A stretch of 6,344 bases of DNA. It comes from an uncultured Bacilli bacterium (lineage in GTDB: Bacteria > Bacillota_I > Bacilli_A > RF39 > UBA660). This document shows positions 1-5,749 of the stretch, in pieces. Each line of letters starts with the position of its first letter. The stretch's first letter is position 1. The position numbers and the translations under genes were made by a program. The stretch lies in assembly GCA_944363745.1 (NCBI GenBank), contig CALVVD010000059.1, forward strand, positions 1 through 6,344, written 5' to 3'. The notes under the pieces are model-generated. The model did not search any database and was not told the DNA's origin. It worked only from the letters and a program-made list of their open reading frames with translations.

Positions 1-356
1 CTACTGATAGTGCTGTTCGTATTACTCATTTACCTACTAAAATAGTTGTAACTTGTCAAAATGAAAGAAGTCAAATTCAAAATAAAGAGACTGCTTTACA
101 AGTCTTAAAAAGCAAATTATATGTATTAGAAGAACAAAAAAAAGAACAAGAACTTGCTGAAGAAAAAGGTATTCAATCAAACATTGACTTTGGTAGTCAA
201 ATAAGAAGTTACATTTTACATCCTTATTCTTTAGTTAAAGACCATCGTACAGGTTATGAAACTAGTGATACAAAAAAAGTTCTAGATGGTGAGATTGATG
301 ACTTTATTGAAAGTAGTTTAAAAGGAGGACTAAATGAAAGAAGTGATAAAGCATAA
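1..356 (+). CDS. prfB: Peptide chain release factor 2 (RF2), C-terminal part, 5' end outside window
   Basis: RF2 recognises the UGA and UAA stop codons in the ribosomal A site and triggers peptide release. The reading frame is open from base 3 and ends in TAA at 354-356, giving 117 visible residues. The first residues, [13 protein letters not shown], are the stretch that directly follows the catalytic GGQ loop in RF2, so the window opens about five residues after GGQ. Further RF2 landmarks are [31 protein letters not shown] and the C-terminal [14 protein letters not shown]. The anticodon-like SPF motif and any programmed frameshift site lie upstream and cannot be seen. Two oddities: the usual Trp in the 'WGSQIRSY' motif is Phe here (DFGSQIRSY), and the protein runs on for seven residues (NERSDKA) beyond the usual end because its tail overlaps the next gene by 23 bases. 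Identity is secure. Confidence 0.96.
   Translation, partial: TDSAVRITHLPTKIVVTCQNERSQIQNKETALQVLKSKLYVLEEQKKEQELAEEKGIQSNIDFGSQIRSYILHPYSLVKDHRTGYETSDTKKVLDGEIDDFIESSLKGGLNERSDKA
321..328 (+). promoter_or_regulatory. Ribosome binding site of the first YitT gene, inside prfB
   Basis: AAAGGAGG lies five bases before the ATG at 334, inside the last codons of prfB, where it encodes the Lys-Gly-Gly of RF2. It is a near-perfect anti-SD match and fixes the start of the downstream gene. It implies co-transcription and probable translational coupling with prfB. No separate promoter is visible. Confidence 0.85.
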
Positions 357-1182
357 AATAAAAATTAAAGAACTAATAGAATTCATTATAGGATGCTTCC
401 TAGTAGCATTAGCTTTCAATCTTTTCATGTCTCCTAATAACCTAGTAGCAGGAGGGATAAGTGGACTTTCTCTAGTATTAAAATACTTCTTTGGCCTTAA
501 CCCTTCTATGATTATTTCTATATCAAATGTCTTTTTAATAATATTATCATTTCTATTATTAGGTAAAGATAAAACTAAAATGTCTATCTTAGGTTCAATT
601 CTTTTCCCTGTTTTTGTTAGTATGACAGAACACTTATCTACTTATATTAGTTTTAAAGAAAGTGAAATGATTTTAATTGCCATTTTTGGTGGTGTTTTAC
701 AAGGATTAGGGGCAGGACTAATATTTAGAGCAGGTTATTCTACTGGTGGAACCGATATATTAAATATGATAATTTCTAAAATCTTTAAAATAAGTTTAGG
801 TAATAGTATGTTCTTTACCGATGGTACCATTATCTTAATAGGAGCCTTTGTCTTTGGCTTTAATCATTTGATGTACTCTCTTATAATACTTTACTTAATA
901 TCTACTTTAACAGATAAAGTAGTCTTAGGAATATCTGATTCTAAAGCTTTTTATATTATTACTAGTAAAGAAAAAGAAGTAAAAGACTTTGTTATAAATG
1001 AACTTAAACATGGTGTTACAGAGTTTAATGCTAAAGGTGGTTATAACAGCGAAAACCAAACTGTCTTAATGAGTGTTGTACCTACAAGAGAATATTATAA
1101 ACTAAAAGAAGGAATTCATAACATTGATAAAAATGCTTTCTTTGTTGCTATGGACTCATATGAAGTAAAAGGTGGTGCTTAA
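334..1182 (+). CDS. YitT family membrane protein (N-terminal membrane domain plus DUF2179), copy 1
   Basis: A 282-residue integral membrane protein of the YitT/YvjA (UPF0750) family; the biochemical role of the family is not established. Several hydrophobic segments occupy roughly residues 14-190, for example 14-33, 36-55, 57-77 and a segment containing [19 protein letters not shown]. They carry the family's glycine-rich signatures NLVAGGISG and [10 protein letters not shown]. Residues 202-280 form the soluble C-terminal DUF2179 domain, from [10 protein letters not shown] through [14 protein letters not shown] to SYEVKGG. The length is normal for the family. The ATG at 334 is set by the AAAGGAGG at 321-328. 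The gene overlaps the end of prfB by 23 bases and is followed almost at once by a paralogue, so it belongs to the prfB operon. The family call is firm; the substrate, if any, is unknown. Confidence 0.93.
   Translation: MKEVIKHKIKIKELIEFIIGCFLVALAFNLFMSPNNLVAGGISGLSLVLKYFFGLNPSMIISISNVFLIILSFLLLGKDKTKMSILGSILFPVFVSMTEHLSTYISFKESEMILIAIFGGVLQGLGAGLIFRAGYSTGGTDILNMIISKIFKISLGNSMFFTDGTIILIGAFVFGFNHLMYSLIILYLISTLTDKVVLGISDSKAFYIITSKEKEVKDFVINELKHGVTEFNAKGGYNSENQTVLMSVVPTREYYKLKEGIHNIDKNAFFVAMDSYEVKGGA
1159..1176 (+). repeat. 18-base direct repeat, copy A (3' end of YitT gene 1)
   Basis: TATGAAGTAAAAGGTGGT encodes YEVKGG at the end of DUF2179 and recurs exactly at 2006-2023 in copy 2. It is a remnant of the gene duplication. 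In copy A the AAAGGTGG portion also serves as the probable ribosome binding site of the second YitT gene. Confidence 0.85.
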
Positions 1183-1486
1183 AGTGTTAAAAATAGATAA
1201 AACTAAACTATGGTATCGTTATGTAGTTTTAATATTTAGTTTATTTATCTCATCCCTTGTATTTAATCTTTTATTATATCCAACTAACTTAGTAACAGGA
1301 GGAATGAATGGAGTAGCTATCATACTAAATCATATTTTTGATATATCTCCATCACTAATTATTTTAATAGGATCAGTTCTTTTATTAGGACTAAGTTATC
1401 TATTCTTAGGTTTAGATCAAACAGGAGGTTCTTTAGTAGCAACTCTAGTTTATTCTTTATTTGTATGTTTCACATCATCTCTAGCA

Positions 1487-1489
1487 TGA
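1487..1489 (+). other. In-frame TGA interrupting the second YitT gene, followed directly by ATG
   Basis: The context reads CTAGCATGAATGG: the stop is followed immediately by an in-frame ATG at 1490. In the alignment with copy 1 the TGA falls opposite a Thr in the loop between the segments ending FVSMTEHLS and starting [10 protein letters not shown]. The following base is A, not the C that usually favours UGA readthrough. All eight Trp codons seen in genes of this window are TGG, and ftsE uses TGA as its stop, so a genome-wide TGA reassignment is not supported. Confidence 0.9.
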
Positions 1490-2005
1490 ATGGTTGTTAT
1501 TGATACTAGTGATTTAATTTTAATTAGTTTATTAGTAGGAATACTTTTAGGTATAACTAATGGTCTTATGTATAAAGTTGGTTTTAGTAATGGTGGTTTA
1601 AATATAATTAGTCAGATAATATATAAATATTTTCATATATCTTTAGGAAAAACAACTATGGTAATTAACTTTATAGTTGTCTTGATAGGAGGCTTTTACT
1701 TTGGATTTAATATGATGCTGTATGCTTTCATAATTATCTATATTAGCGGCGTTGTAATAGATAAAGTAATATTGGGAATATCAAATAATAAAGCTTTTTA
1801 TATAACTACAAGTAAAGATAAACAAGTAAGAGATTATCTAATAAACACTTTACATCATACGGTTACGATTTTTGATGTTAAAGGAGGATTTTTACAAAAG
1901 AAAAGGAAAGTATTATTAGCAGTAGTACCAACTAGAGAATACTTTAGATTAAAAGAAGGAATAAAAGAAATAGATCCTAAAGCTTTCTTCGTTGTAACAG
2001 ATGCC

Positions 2006-2023
2006 TATGAAGTAAAAGGTGGT
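2006..2023 (+). repeat. 18-base direct repeat, copy B (3' end of YitT gene 2)
   Basis: This is the second exact copy of TATGAAGTAAAAGGTGGT, 847 bases after the first and encoding the same YEVKGG end. It is followed by the stop codon and terminator rather than by another gene. Confidence 0.85.
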
Positions 2024-2027
2024 GAAT

Positions 2028-2055
2028 AAGAGACTCATTAAGAGTTTCTTTTTTT
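2028..2055 (+). terminator. Intrinsic terminator of the prfB-YitT-YitT unit
   Basis: A 9-bp stem pairs 2028-2036 (AAGAGACTC) with 2042-2050 (GAGTTTCTT). It has one G-T wobble, a 5-base loop at 2037-2041, and a run of seven T at 2049-2055. The stem starts inside the TAA stop of the second YitT gene. Confidence 0.9.
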
Positions 2056-2099
2056 GACATTTTTTCAAGAAAATTTCACATATTTGGCAATAATTACTA

Positions 2100-2129
2100 T
2101 ATACAGAATGTGTCGAAATATGTTATACT
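2100..2129 (+). promoter_or_regulatory. Promoter of the ftsE-ftsX-hydrolase-csaA operon (extended -10)
   Basis: TGTTATACT at 2121-2129 is an extended -10: TG, one base, then TATACT at 2124-2129. An 18-base spacer separates it from a weak -35, TATACA at 2100-2105, with four of six consensus bases. Transcription would start near 2136, leaving about 17 bases before the ftsE ATG at 2153, including AGGA at 2141-2144. A consensus-like TTGACA at 2054-2059 overlaps the preceding terminator but has no good -10 at normal spacing. This is a sequence-based prediction. Confidence 0.65.
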
Positions 2130-2152
2130 TAACTGTGAATAGGATGATGTTA

Positions 2153-2842
2153 ATGGATTTAATTAGAGTAAAAAATGTAAATAAACAATATAAAAATGGT
2201 GTAACCGCTATCTATGACTTAACCCTTAATATAAAGAAGGGGTCTTTTGTCTTTGTTATAGGTGGTTCAGGTTCTGGTAAAAGTACTTTTATCAAGATGC
2301 TTTATCGTGAGGAAAAACCAACAAGTGGAGAAATATACGTTGGTGGTATTAATGTTGCTAAGCTAAGAAATAACAAAGTATATAAACTAAGAAGAAAACT
2401 TGGAATAGTTTTTCAAGACTATCGTCTTTTACCTAAATTAACTGTTTATGAAAATGTTGCCTTTACTATGGAATCAATTGGTGCGACTAAACAAGAAACA
2501 AGAAAAAAAGTTTTAAAAGCTTTAGAACTAGTAGGATTAAAAGCTAAAATTCATAATTATCCTGACCAATTATCAGGAGGAGAACAACAACGTGTCGCTA
2601 TAGCAAGAGCAATTGTTAATGAACCAAGAATTTTACTTTGTGATGAGCCAACAGGAAACCTTGACCCAGATCGTAGTATGGAAATAGTTAAAGTGCTAGA
2701 AGAAATTAATAAAACTTGTGGTACTACTATAATAATGGCTACCCATGATAAAGAAATAGTTAATAAAATGCAAAAAGAAGTAGTCCTTCTAAAAGATGGA
2801 AGGCTTATTAAACACCTAGAGAAAGGAGGCTATGAAGAATGA
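2153..2842 (+). CDS. ftsE: Cell-division ABC transporter ATP-binding protein FtsE
   Basis: This is the ATPase of the FtsEX complex. On the cytoplasmic side of the membrane it couples ATP hydrolysis to a conformational change in FtsX that activates a cell-wall hydrolase outside. From the start chosen here it is 229 residues, normal for FtsE. Visible motifs are Walker A GGSGSGKST (37-45), Q-loop Gln88, signature LSGGEQQR (140-147), Walker B ILLCDE (160-165), D-loop NLD (169-171) and H-loop His198. FtsE-specific context includes LYREEKPTSGEI and VFQDYRLLP. The frame is open back to 2054, but the ATG at 2153 is preferred: it has AGGA eight bases before it, its MDLIRVKNVNKQY matches the usual FtsE N-terminus, and the promoter lies inside the longer version. 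The TGA stop overlaps the ftsX ATG as ATGA, indicating coupling. It is the only gene in the window that ends in TGA. Confidence 0.96.
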   Translation: MDLIRVKNVNKQYKNGVTAIYDLTLNIKKGSFVFVIGGSGSGKSTFIKMLYREEKPTSGEIYVGGINVAKLRNNKVYKLRRKLGIVFQDYRLLPKLTVYENVAFTMESIGATKQETRKKVLKALELVGLKAKIHNYPDQLSGGEQQRVAIARAIVNEPRILLCDEPTGNLDPDRSMEIVKVLEEINKTCGTTIIMATHDKEIVNKMQKEVVLLKDGRLIKHLEKGGYEE

Positions 2843-3738
2843 AATTTTTTAGAACGTTAAGAAGAAGTATTAGAGATGCCTTTAAAAGTGTTTTTAGAAA
2901 TTTCAGTTTATCACTTGCCTCAATTTCTTGTATAACAATAACATTAATTATTGTTGCTATTTCAATCCTTATTACCTTTAATGTTCAAAATTTCACTAGA
3001 GAAATGGAAAAAGATTTAACTATTGTTGTTTTTTTAGATAGTGATGCTACTGAAGAAGATGTAGAAACTGTTATGAAAAAATTAGAAAATATGAGCAATG
3101 TAGAATCTTTAACTTATCAAAGTAAAACTGCCATTAAAGAAGAAATGAGAAAAGAAAATGAAGTATTTAATGAAGTTATGAGTACTTGGAGTGATGAAGA
3201 TAATCCCTTAAAAGACACTTTTCAAGTTAAAGTAAAAGATGTAGAGAAAATAGCAGATACTGCTAAAAGAATAGAAAAATTAGATAAAGTTAGTACTGTA
3301 AGATATGGAGAAGGAATGGTAGATAACTTAATAATAGCTTTTGAATCAGCTCAAAAAGTATCTTATGGTATGGTAATAGCATTAATACTAGTAACCGTAT
3401 TTCTAATAATTAATACTATTAAATTAACAATATTCTCAAGAAAAAGAGAAATATCAATAATGAGATTAGTAGGTGCTTCTAACTTTACTATTAAAACTCC
3501 ATTTATTATAGAAGGAATGGTTTTAGGAATGTTTGGTTCAATTATCCCTATTTTAACAGTATGTTTTGGTTATGTTGCCTTATATAATCATTTCGATGGC
3601 TATTTATATAGTAGAATGATCAGCTTAATAGAACCAGAACCATTTATCTATATGGTGTCAGGAATAGTATTAATTATAGGTATAATTGTAGGTATGATAG
3701 GATCAGCTTCTGCTGTTAGAAAATACTTAAAAATTTAA
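2839..3738 (+). CDS. ftsX: Cell-division protein FtsX, membrane subunit of FtsEX
   Basis: FtsX is the integral membrane partner of FtsE and passes the ATPase cycle to an extracellular hydrolase. The 299 residues show the standard layout. A basic cytoplasmic N-terminus (FRTLRRSIRDAFKSVFRN) is followed by a membrane segment at about 24-48, then an extracellular domain at about 49-172. Three further segments lie at about 176-199, 224-249 and 270-292. The cytoplasmic loop at 200-214 (SRKREISIMRLVGAS) is the hallmark FtsE-contact region of this permease family. The start is fixed by AAAGGAGG at 2822-2829, nine bases upstream, and by the four-base ATGA overlap with ftsE. The extracellular domain is acidic and polar and is the expected docking surface for the coiled-coil hydrolase encoded next, 20 bases downstream. 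Confidence 0.95.
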   Translation: MKFFRTLRRSIRDAFKSVFRNFSLSLASISCITITLIIVAISILITFNVQNFTREMEKDLTIVVFLDSDATEEDVETVMKKLENMSNVESLTYQSKTAIKEEMRKENEVFNEVMSTWSDEDNPLKDTFQVKVKDVEKIADTAKRIEKLDKVSTVRYGEGMVDNLIIAFESAQKVSYGMVIALILVTVFLIINTIKLTIFSRKREISIMRLVGASNFTIKTPFIIEGMVLGMFGSIIPILTVCFGYVALYNHFDGYLYSRMISLIEPEPFIYMVSGIVLIIGIIVGMIGSASAVRKYLKI

Positions 3739-3745
3739 AGTGAAA

Positions 3746-3752
3746 AGAGGTG
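3746..3752 (+). promoter_or_regulatory. Ribosome binding site selecting the TTG start of the M23 hydrolase
   Basis: AGAGGTG lies six bases before TTG at 3759. The in-frame GTG at 3750 sits within this SD and so cannot be the start it serves; TTG at 3753 is too close. TTG 3759 also gives the cleaner signal peptide, beginning MNKKISS. Confidence 0.75.
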
Positions 3753-3758
3753 TTGTAC

Positions 3759-4949
3759 TTGAATAAAAAAATTAGTTCAATAATATTGATAGCATTATTA
3801 ACGGTATTTGTTATTCCAATTAATACTAATGCTAAAACATTAAGTGATTTAAGAACTGAAGTAGAAGAATTTACTGCTGATTTAGATAGCAAAAACAATC
3901 AAATAGCTGCTAATGATGCTGAAGTTAAAAAAATTCAAGAAAATATTGCTAATATTGAAAGTCAAATAAGTGAAATTGAAAGTGAAACTGAAGTATTACA
4001 ACAAGAAATAGATGAATCAAATATTGAAATAGAAGAAAAAAGTGAACAAAGCAAATCATTGTTTCAATATCTTCAAGTTAGTGAAGGAGAAAATGCTTAT
4101 CTAGAATATATATTTGGAGCTACAGATGTTACTGATATGGTATATCGTATGGCTATTGTAGAACAACTAACAGAATATAATGATCAAATAATGGATGAAC
4201 TTTCACAACTAGTTGAAGAGAATGAACAAAGAAAAACAGAACTAGACCAAAAAAATGAAGAATTAGAAAAACTAACTTCTGATTTAGAAGCAGAACAAGC
4301 TAAGATTAATGCAGAAACCGCTTCAATCAAAGATGCTATGCCAAGTGTTCAAGAACAAAAAGAAGAAGCTGAAAAACAAATAAAATATTATGAAAGTATA
4401 GGCTGTGGAGAGAATGAAGATATTAATTCATGTCAGTTTGCATATGAACAGTCACATACTAATTCATCATCAGGTGGGGGCTATGTACCATCAGCAGCAG
4501 GATTTTATAGACCAATGGTAAGTGGTTATGTTACTCAAAATTGGATGAATGCTGGACATTTAGGAATAGATTTATCAAATACTAATAAAACAATAGAAAT
4601 ATATCCTATCGCAACAGGAGTTGTTTTTGCAAAATACTATGATGTATATGGTGCATTAGTATTAAAAATAAGACATAATGTAAATGGACAATATATTTAT
4701 TCAACTTATGCTCATTTATCAGCTTGGTATGTAAATGTTGGACAAACAGTTACTCCAGATACTGTAATTGGTAGAATGGGTAATACTGGTTATTCATTTG
4801 GAGCACATCTCCATCTTGAACTTACAACTTGTGATTGGCATGCAGGAGGTGGATGTAGTTCATATACAGAATATACTCAGAGTACAATCAATCCAAGAAA
4901 TTATATAGGCTTTCCATCAGGCTTAAGAGTATGGTGGAATGGTAGATAA
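3759..4949 (+). CDS. Secreted coiled-coil M23 (LytM-type) peptidoglycan endopeptidase, probable FtsEX-controlled hydrolase
   Basis: Predicted to cut peptide bonds in peptidoglycan outside the membrane. Of 396 residues from the TTG start, 1-25 form a signal peptide (MNKKISS, hydrophobic core, NTNA|KT). A long acidic coiled coil covers about 26-215. It contains a PcsB/CwlO-like section around 104-130 (YLQVSEGENAYLEYIFGATD, then VTDMVYR), the type of domain through which FtsX grips its hydrolase. A Ser/Gly linker near 235-249 leads to the M23 domain at about 250-380. Zinc ligands are His267 and Asp271 (HLGID) and His352; catalytic His319 (YAHLS) and His350 (HLH) are also present, so the site looks intact, unlike the degenerate EnvC activators. 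Two cysteine pairs, C216/C225 and C358/C366, are unusual. Start choice: AGAGGTG at 3746-3752. Position directly after ftsX supports FtsEX control (inference). EnvC/NlpD-like naming is possible, but a Gram-positive PcsB/CwlO role fits better. Confidence 0.9.
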   Translation: MNKKISSIILIALLTVFVIPINTNAKTLSDLRTEVEEFTADLDSKNNQIAANDAEVKKIQENIANIESQISEIESETEVLQQEIDESNIEIEEKSEQSKSLFQYLQVSEGENAYLEYIFGATDVTDMVYRMAIVEQLTEYNDQIMDELSQLVEENEQRKTELDQKNEELEKLTSDLEAEQAKINAETASIKDAMPSVQEQKEEAEKQIKYYESIGCGENEDINSCQFAYEQSHTNSSSGGGYVPSAAGFYRPMVSGYVTQNWMNAGHLGIDLSNTNKTIEIYPIATGVVFAKYYDVYGALVLKIRHNVNGQYIYSTYAHLSAWYVNVGQTVTPDTVIGRMGNTGYSFGAHLHLELTTCDWHAGGGCSSYTEYTQSTINPRNYIGFPSGLRVWWNGR

Positions 4950-4960
4950 TAGGAGAATAT

Positions 4961-5287
4961 ATGATAACACTAGAAGATTTTGATAAATTAGATTTAAGAG
5001 TAGGGAAAATAATAGATGCAAGTATTAATAAAGGAGCAAGACATCCTGCATATAAATTAAAAATAGATTTTGGACCTTTAGGAATAAAAAAATCATCTGC
5101 ACAAATCACAGATTTATATGAACCCAAAGATTTAATAAATAGACAAGTAATTGCAGTTATGAATTTTAAACCAATACATATCTCTGAAGTAACTAGTGAA
5201 GTTAGAATATTAGGAGCAGAAACATCTAAAGGAATAGTTCTATTAAATGCTGATGAAGAAGTAGAAAATGGCTCTAAAATATCTTAA
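4961..5287 (+). CDS. csaA: CsaA, small tRNA-binding-fold (OB-fold) chaperone
   Basis: CsaA is a small cytoplasmic protein with the EMAP II/Trbp111-type OB fold. In B. subtilis it is reported as a dimeric chaperone that binds SecA and preproteins, acting in export somewhat like SecB. The 108 residues cover the whole family length of about 110. Diagnostic stretches are FDKLDLRVGKI (7-17), ARHPAYKLKIDFG (26-38), IKKSSAQITDLY (42-53), LINRQVIAVMNF, SEVRILGAE and the C-terminal ENGSKIS. There is no methionyl-tRNA synthetase or PheT fusion, so it is the stand-alone form. The ATG has AGGAGA at 4951-4956, four bases before it, and lies 11 bases after the hydrolase stop, so it is the last gene of the ftsE operon. 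A general tRNA-binding role cannot be excluded from sequence. Confidence 0.9.
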   Translation: MITLEDFDKLDLRVGKIIDASINKGARHPAYKLKIDFGPLGIKKSSAQITDLYEPKDLINRQVIAVMNFKPIHISEVTSEVRILGAETSKGIVLLNADEEVENGSKIS

Positions 5288-5289
5288 AT

Positions 5290-5317
5290 AAAGTTCTAGT
5301 AATGTGCTAGAACTTTT
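5290..5317 (+). terminator. Intrinsic terminator of the ftsE-csaA operon
   Basis: A perfect stem pairs AAAGTTCTAG (5290-5299) with CTAGAACTTT (5307-5316), with a 7-base loop at 5300-5306. The T-run is short (5314-5317), then CTAAT, so it is weaker than the terminator at 2028-2055. It begins two bases after the csaA stop. Confidence 0.85.
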
Positions 5318-5321
5318 CTAA

Positions 5322-5349
5322 TAGATATATTTGTGTTATTCATTATAAT
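5322..5349 (+). promoter_or_regulatory. Promoter of the XRE-type regulator gene
   Basis: A perfect -10, TATAAT at 5344-5349, lies 16 bases after TAGATA at 5322-5327, a -35 with four of six consensus bases. The predicted start of transcription is near 5356, just before AGGAG at 5358-5362. The leader is only about 14 bases and excludes the upstream in-frame ATG at 5352. Confidence 0.6.
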
Positions 5350-5369
5350 AAATGTTTAGGAGATTAAAA

Positions 5370-5585
5370 ATGCAAGTGAAATTAAATGACTATAACAAAC
5401 AAGATTTCATCAAATTTATACGTGAATGGACATACTTAAATCAAAAAGAATTTGGTAAAAGAATCGGTAAAAGTGAACGCACCATACAAGCTTATGAGTC
5501 TGGTGAATACTGTTATAATATTGCCACTTTAGAGAAAATATGTAAAGAATTTGATATTGAAATCATTGCTATTAAAAAAAAGTAA
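5370..5585 (+). CDS. Small XRE/Cro-type helix-turn-helix DNA-binding protein
   Basis: This 71-residue protein consists almost entirely of one helix-turn-helix domain. The core is LNQKEFGKRIGKSERTIQAY (two HTH helices with the typical Q..FG..IG.S..TI..YE.G pattern), followed by ESGEYCYNIATLEKICKEFD and a basic tail IKKK. It has no peptidase, kinase, sensor or dimerisation domain, and no toxin-like partner gene beside it. The ATG at 5370 is chosen because AGGAG at 5358-5362 precedes it by seven bases; an in-frame ATG at 5352 would add MFRRLK but lies upstream of the predicted transcript start. It has its own promoter between the csaA terminator and uvrB. Target unknown; self-regulation or control of uvrB is conceivable but not shown. 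Confidence 0.85.
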   Translation: MQVKLNDYNKQDFIKFIREWTYLNQKEFGKRIGKSERTIQAYESGEYCYNIATLEKICKEFDIEIIAIKKK

Positions 5586-5602
5586 ATACTAAAAGTAGAA
5601 TT

Positions 5603-5646
5603 ATAGTTATTATGTTTACAACTATTATTAAAATAACTATCTTTTT
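5603..5646 (+). terminator. Possible terminator of the XRE gene (long-loop inverted repeat)
   Basis: A perfect 9-bp inverted repeat, ATAGTTATT (5603-5611) and AATAACTAT (5632-5640), is followed by CTTTTT (5641-5646). The loop is 20 bases and the stem almost purely A-T, so it would be weak. A nested AACTAT at 5620-5625 can pair with the same ATAGTT (5603-5608), giving an alternative shorter hairpin. Confidence 0.4.
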
Positions 5647-5701
5647 CATAACCTTTCTTTTGGTTATATTATAACAAGGTAAAACAAATAAACAAATTTC
5701 T

Positions 5702-5729
5702 TTGTCAGCATATAATTTAATGATATAAT
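5702..5729 (+). promoter_or_regulatory. Promoter of uvrB
   Basis: TTGTCA (5702-5707, five of six -35 bases), a 16-base spacer and a perfect TATAAT (5724-5729) place the transcript start near 5736. AGGAG at 5737-5741 then sits eight bases before the ATG at 5750. A second TATAAT at 5711-5716 lacks a -35 at proper spacing. No LexA-type CGAAC-N4-GTTCG box is visible between 5586 and 5749. Confidence 0.75.
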
Positions 5730-5749
5730 ACTTGCGAGGAGTGATACAC

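Larger units (their letters stand above)
1184..2029 (+). pseudogene. YitT family membrane protein, copy 2, interrupted by an in-frame TGA at codon 102
   Basis: A tandem paralogue of the preceding gene. Reading through the TGA at 1487-1489 in the same frame gives 281 residues, against 282 in copy 1, with no insertion or deletion. The part before the TGA has the N-terminal membrane segments and NLVTGGMNG; the part after it has GFSNGGLNII, further membrane segments and a full DUF2179 domain. In that domain 48 of 79 residues match copy 1 by eye. The likely start is the GTG at 1184, one base after the previous stop, with AAAGGTGG at 1168-1175; an in-frame GTG at 1172 lies inside that SD. If TGA terminates, the products are a 101-residue fragment and, only if the ATG at 1490 is used, a 179-residue fragment with no SD before it. 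The remaining sequence shows no decay, so a recent nonsense mutation, a sequence error, or some suppression of the stop are all possible. Family call firm; functional state uncertain. Confidence 0.85.

Noticed and set aside
1487..1489. Genome-wide reassignment of TGA to Trp (code 4), as in mycoplasmas
   Set aside because: An RF2 gene is present, ftsE ends in TGA within a classic ATGA overlap, and all eight Trp codons seen in the window's genes are TGG. It is not strictly excluded, since readthrough of the ftsE TGA would add only six residues before a TAA.
1487..1530. Selenocysteine insertion at the in-frame TGA
   Set aside because: No stable hairpin with a bacterial SECIS-like apical loop follows the TGA; only a short ACTAGT palindrome is seen. 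YitT proteins are not known selenoproteins.
2109..2139. WalR-type operator before ftsE (TGTTAT half-site at 2121)
   Set aside because: Only one good half-site is present; no second TGTWAH hexamer lies at the required 11-base period. The TGT-rich text overlaps the extended -10.
2075..2139. Inverted repeat TTCACA (2075-2080) / TGTGAA (2134-2139) flanking the ftsE promoter
   Set aside because: Six bases with a 53-base gap is expected by chance in such AT-rich DNA.
2054..2152. Longer ftsE starting at 2054
   Set aside because: The extra residues do not resemble FtsE, have no SD, and overlap the preceding terminator and the predicted promoter.
3716..3898. Minus-strand open frame of 60 codons
   Set aside because: It overlaps the ftsX end and the hydrolase signal peptide on the opposite strand and shows no recognisable domain; it is a shadow frame.
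4888..5127. Minus-strand open frame of 79 codons
   Set aside because: It lies opposite the well-supported hydrolase end and csaA and has no family resemblance.
5352..5369. Upstream ATG start for the XRE gene
   Set aside because: It has no SD before it and lies upstream of the expected transcript start; ATG 5370 has AGGAG at ideal spacing.
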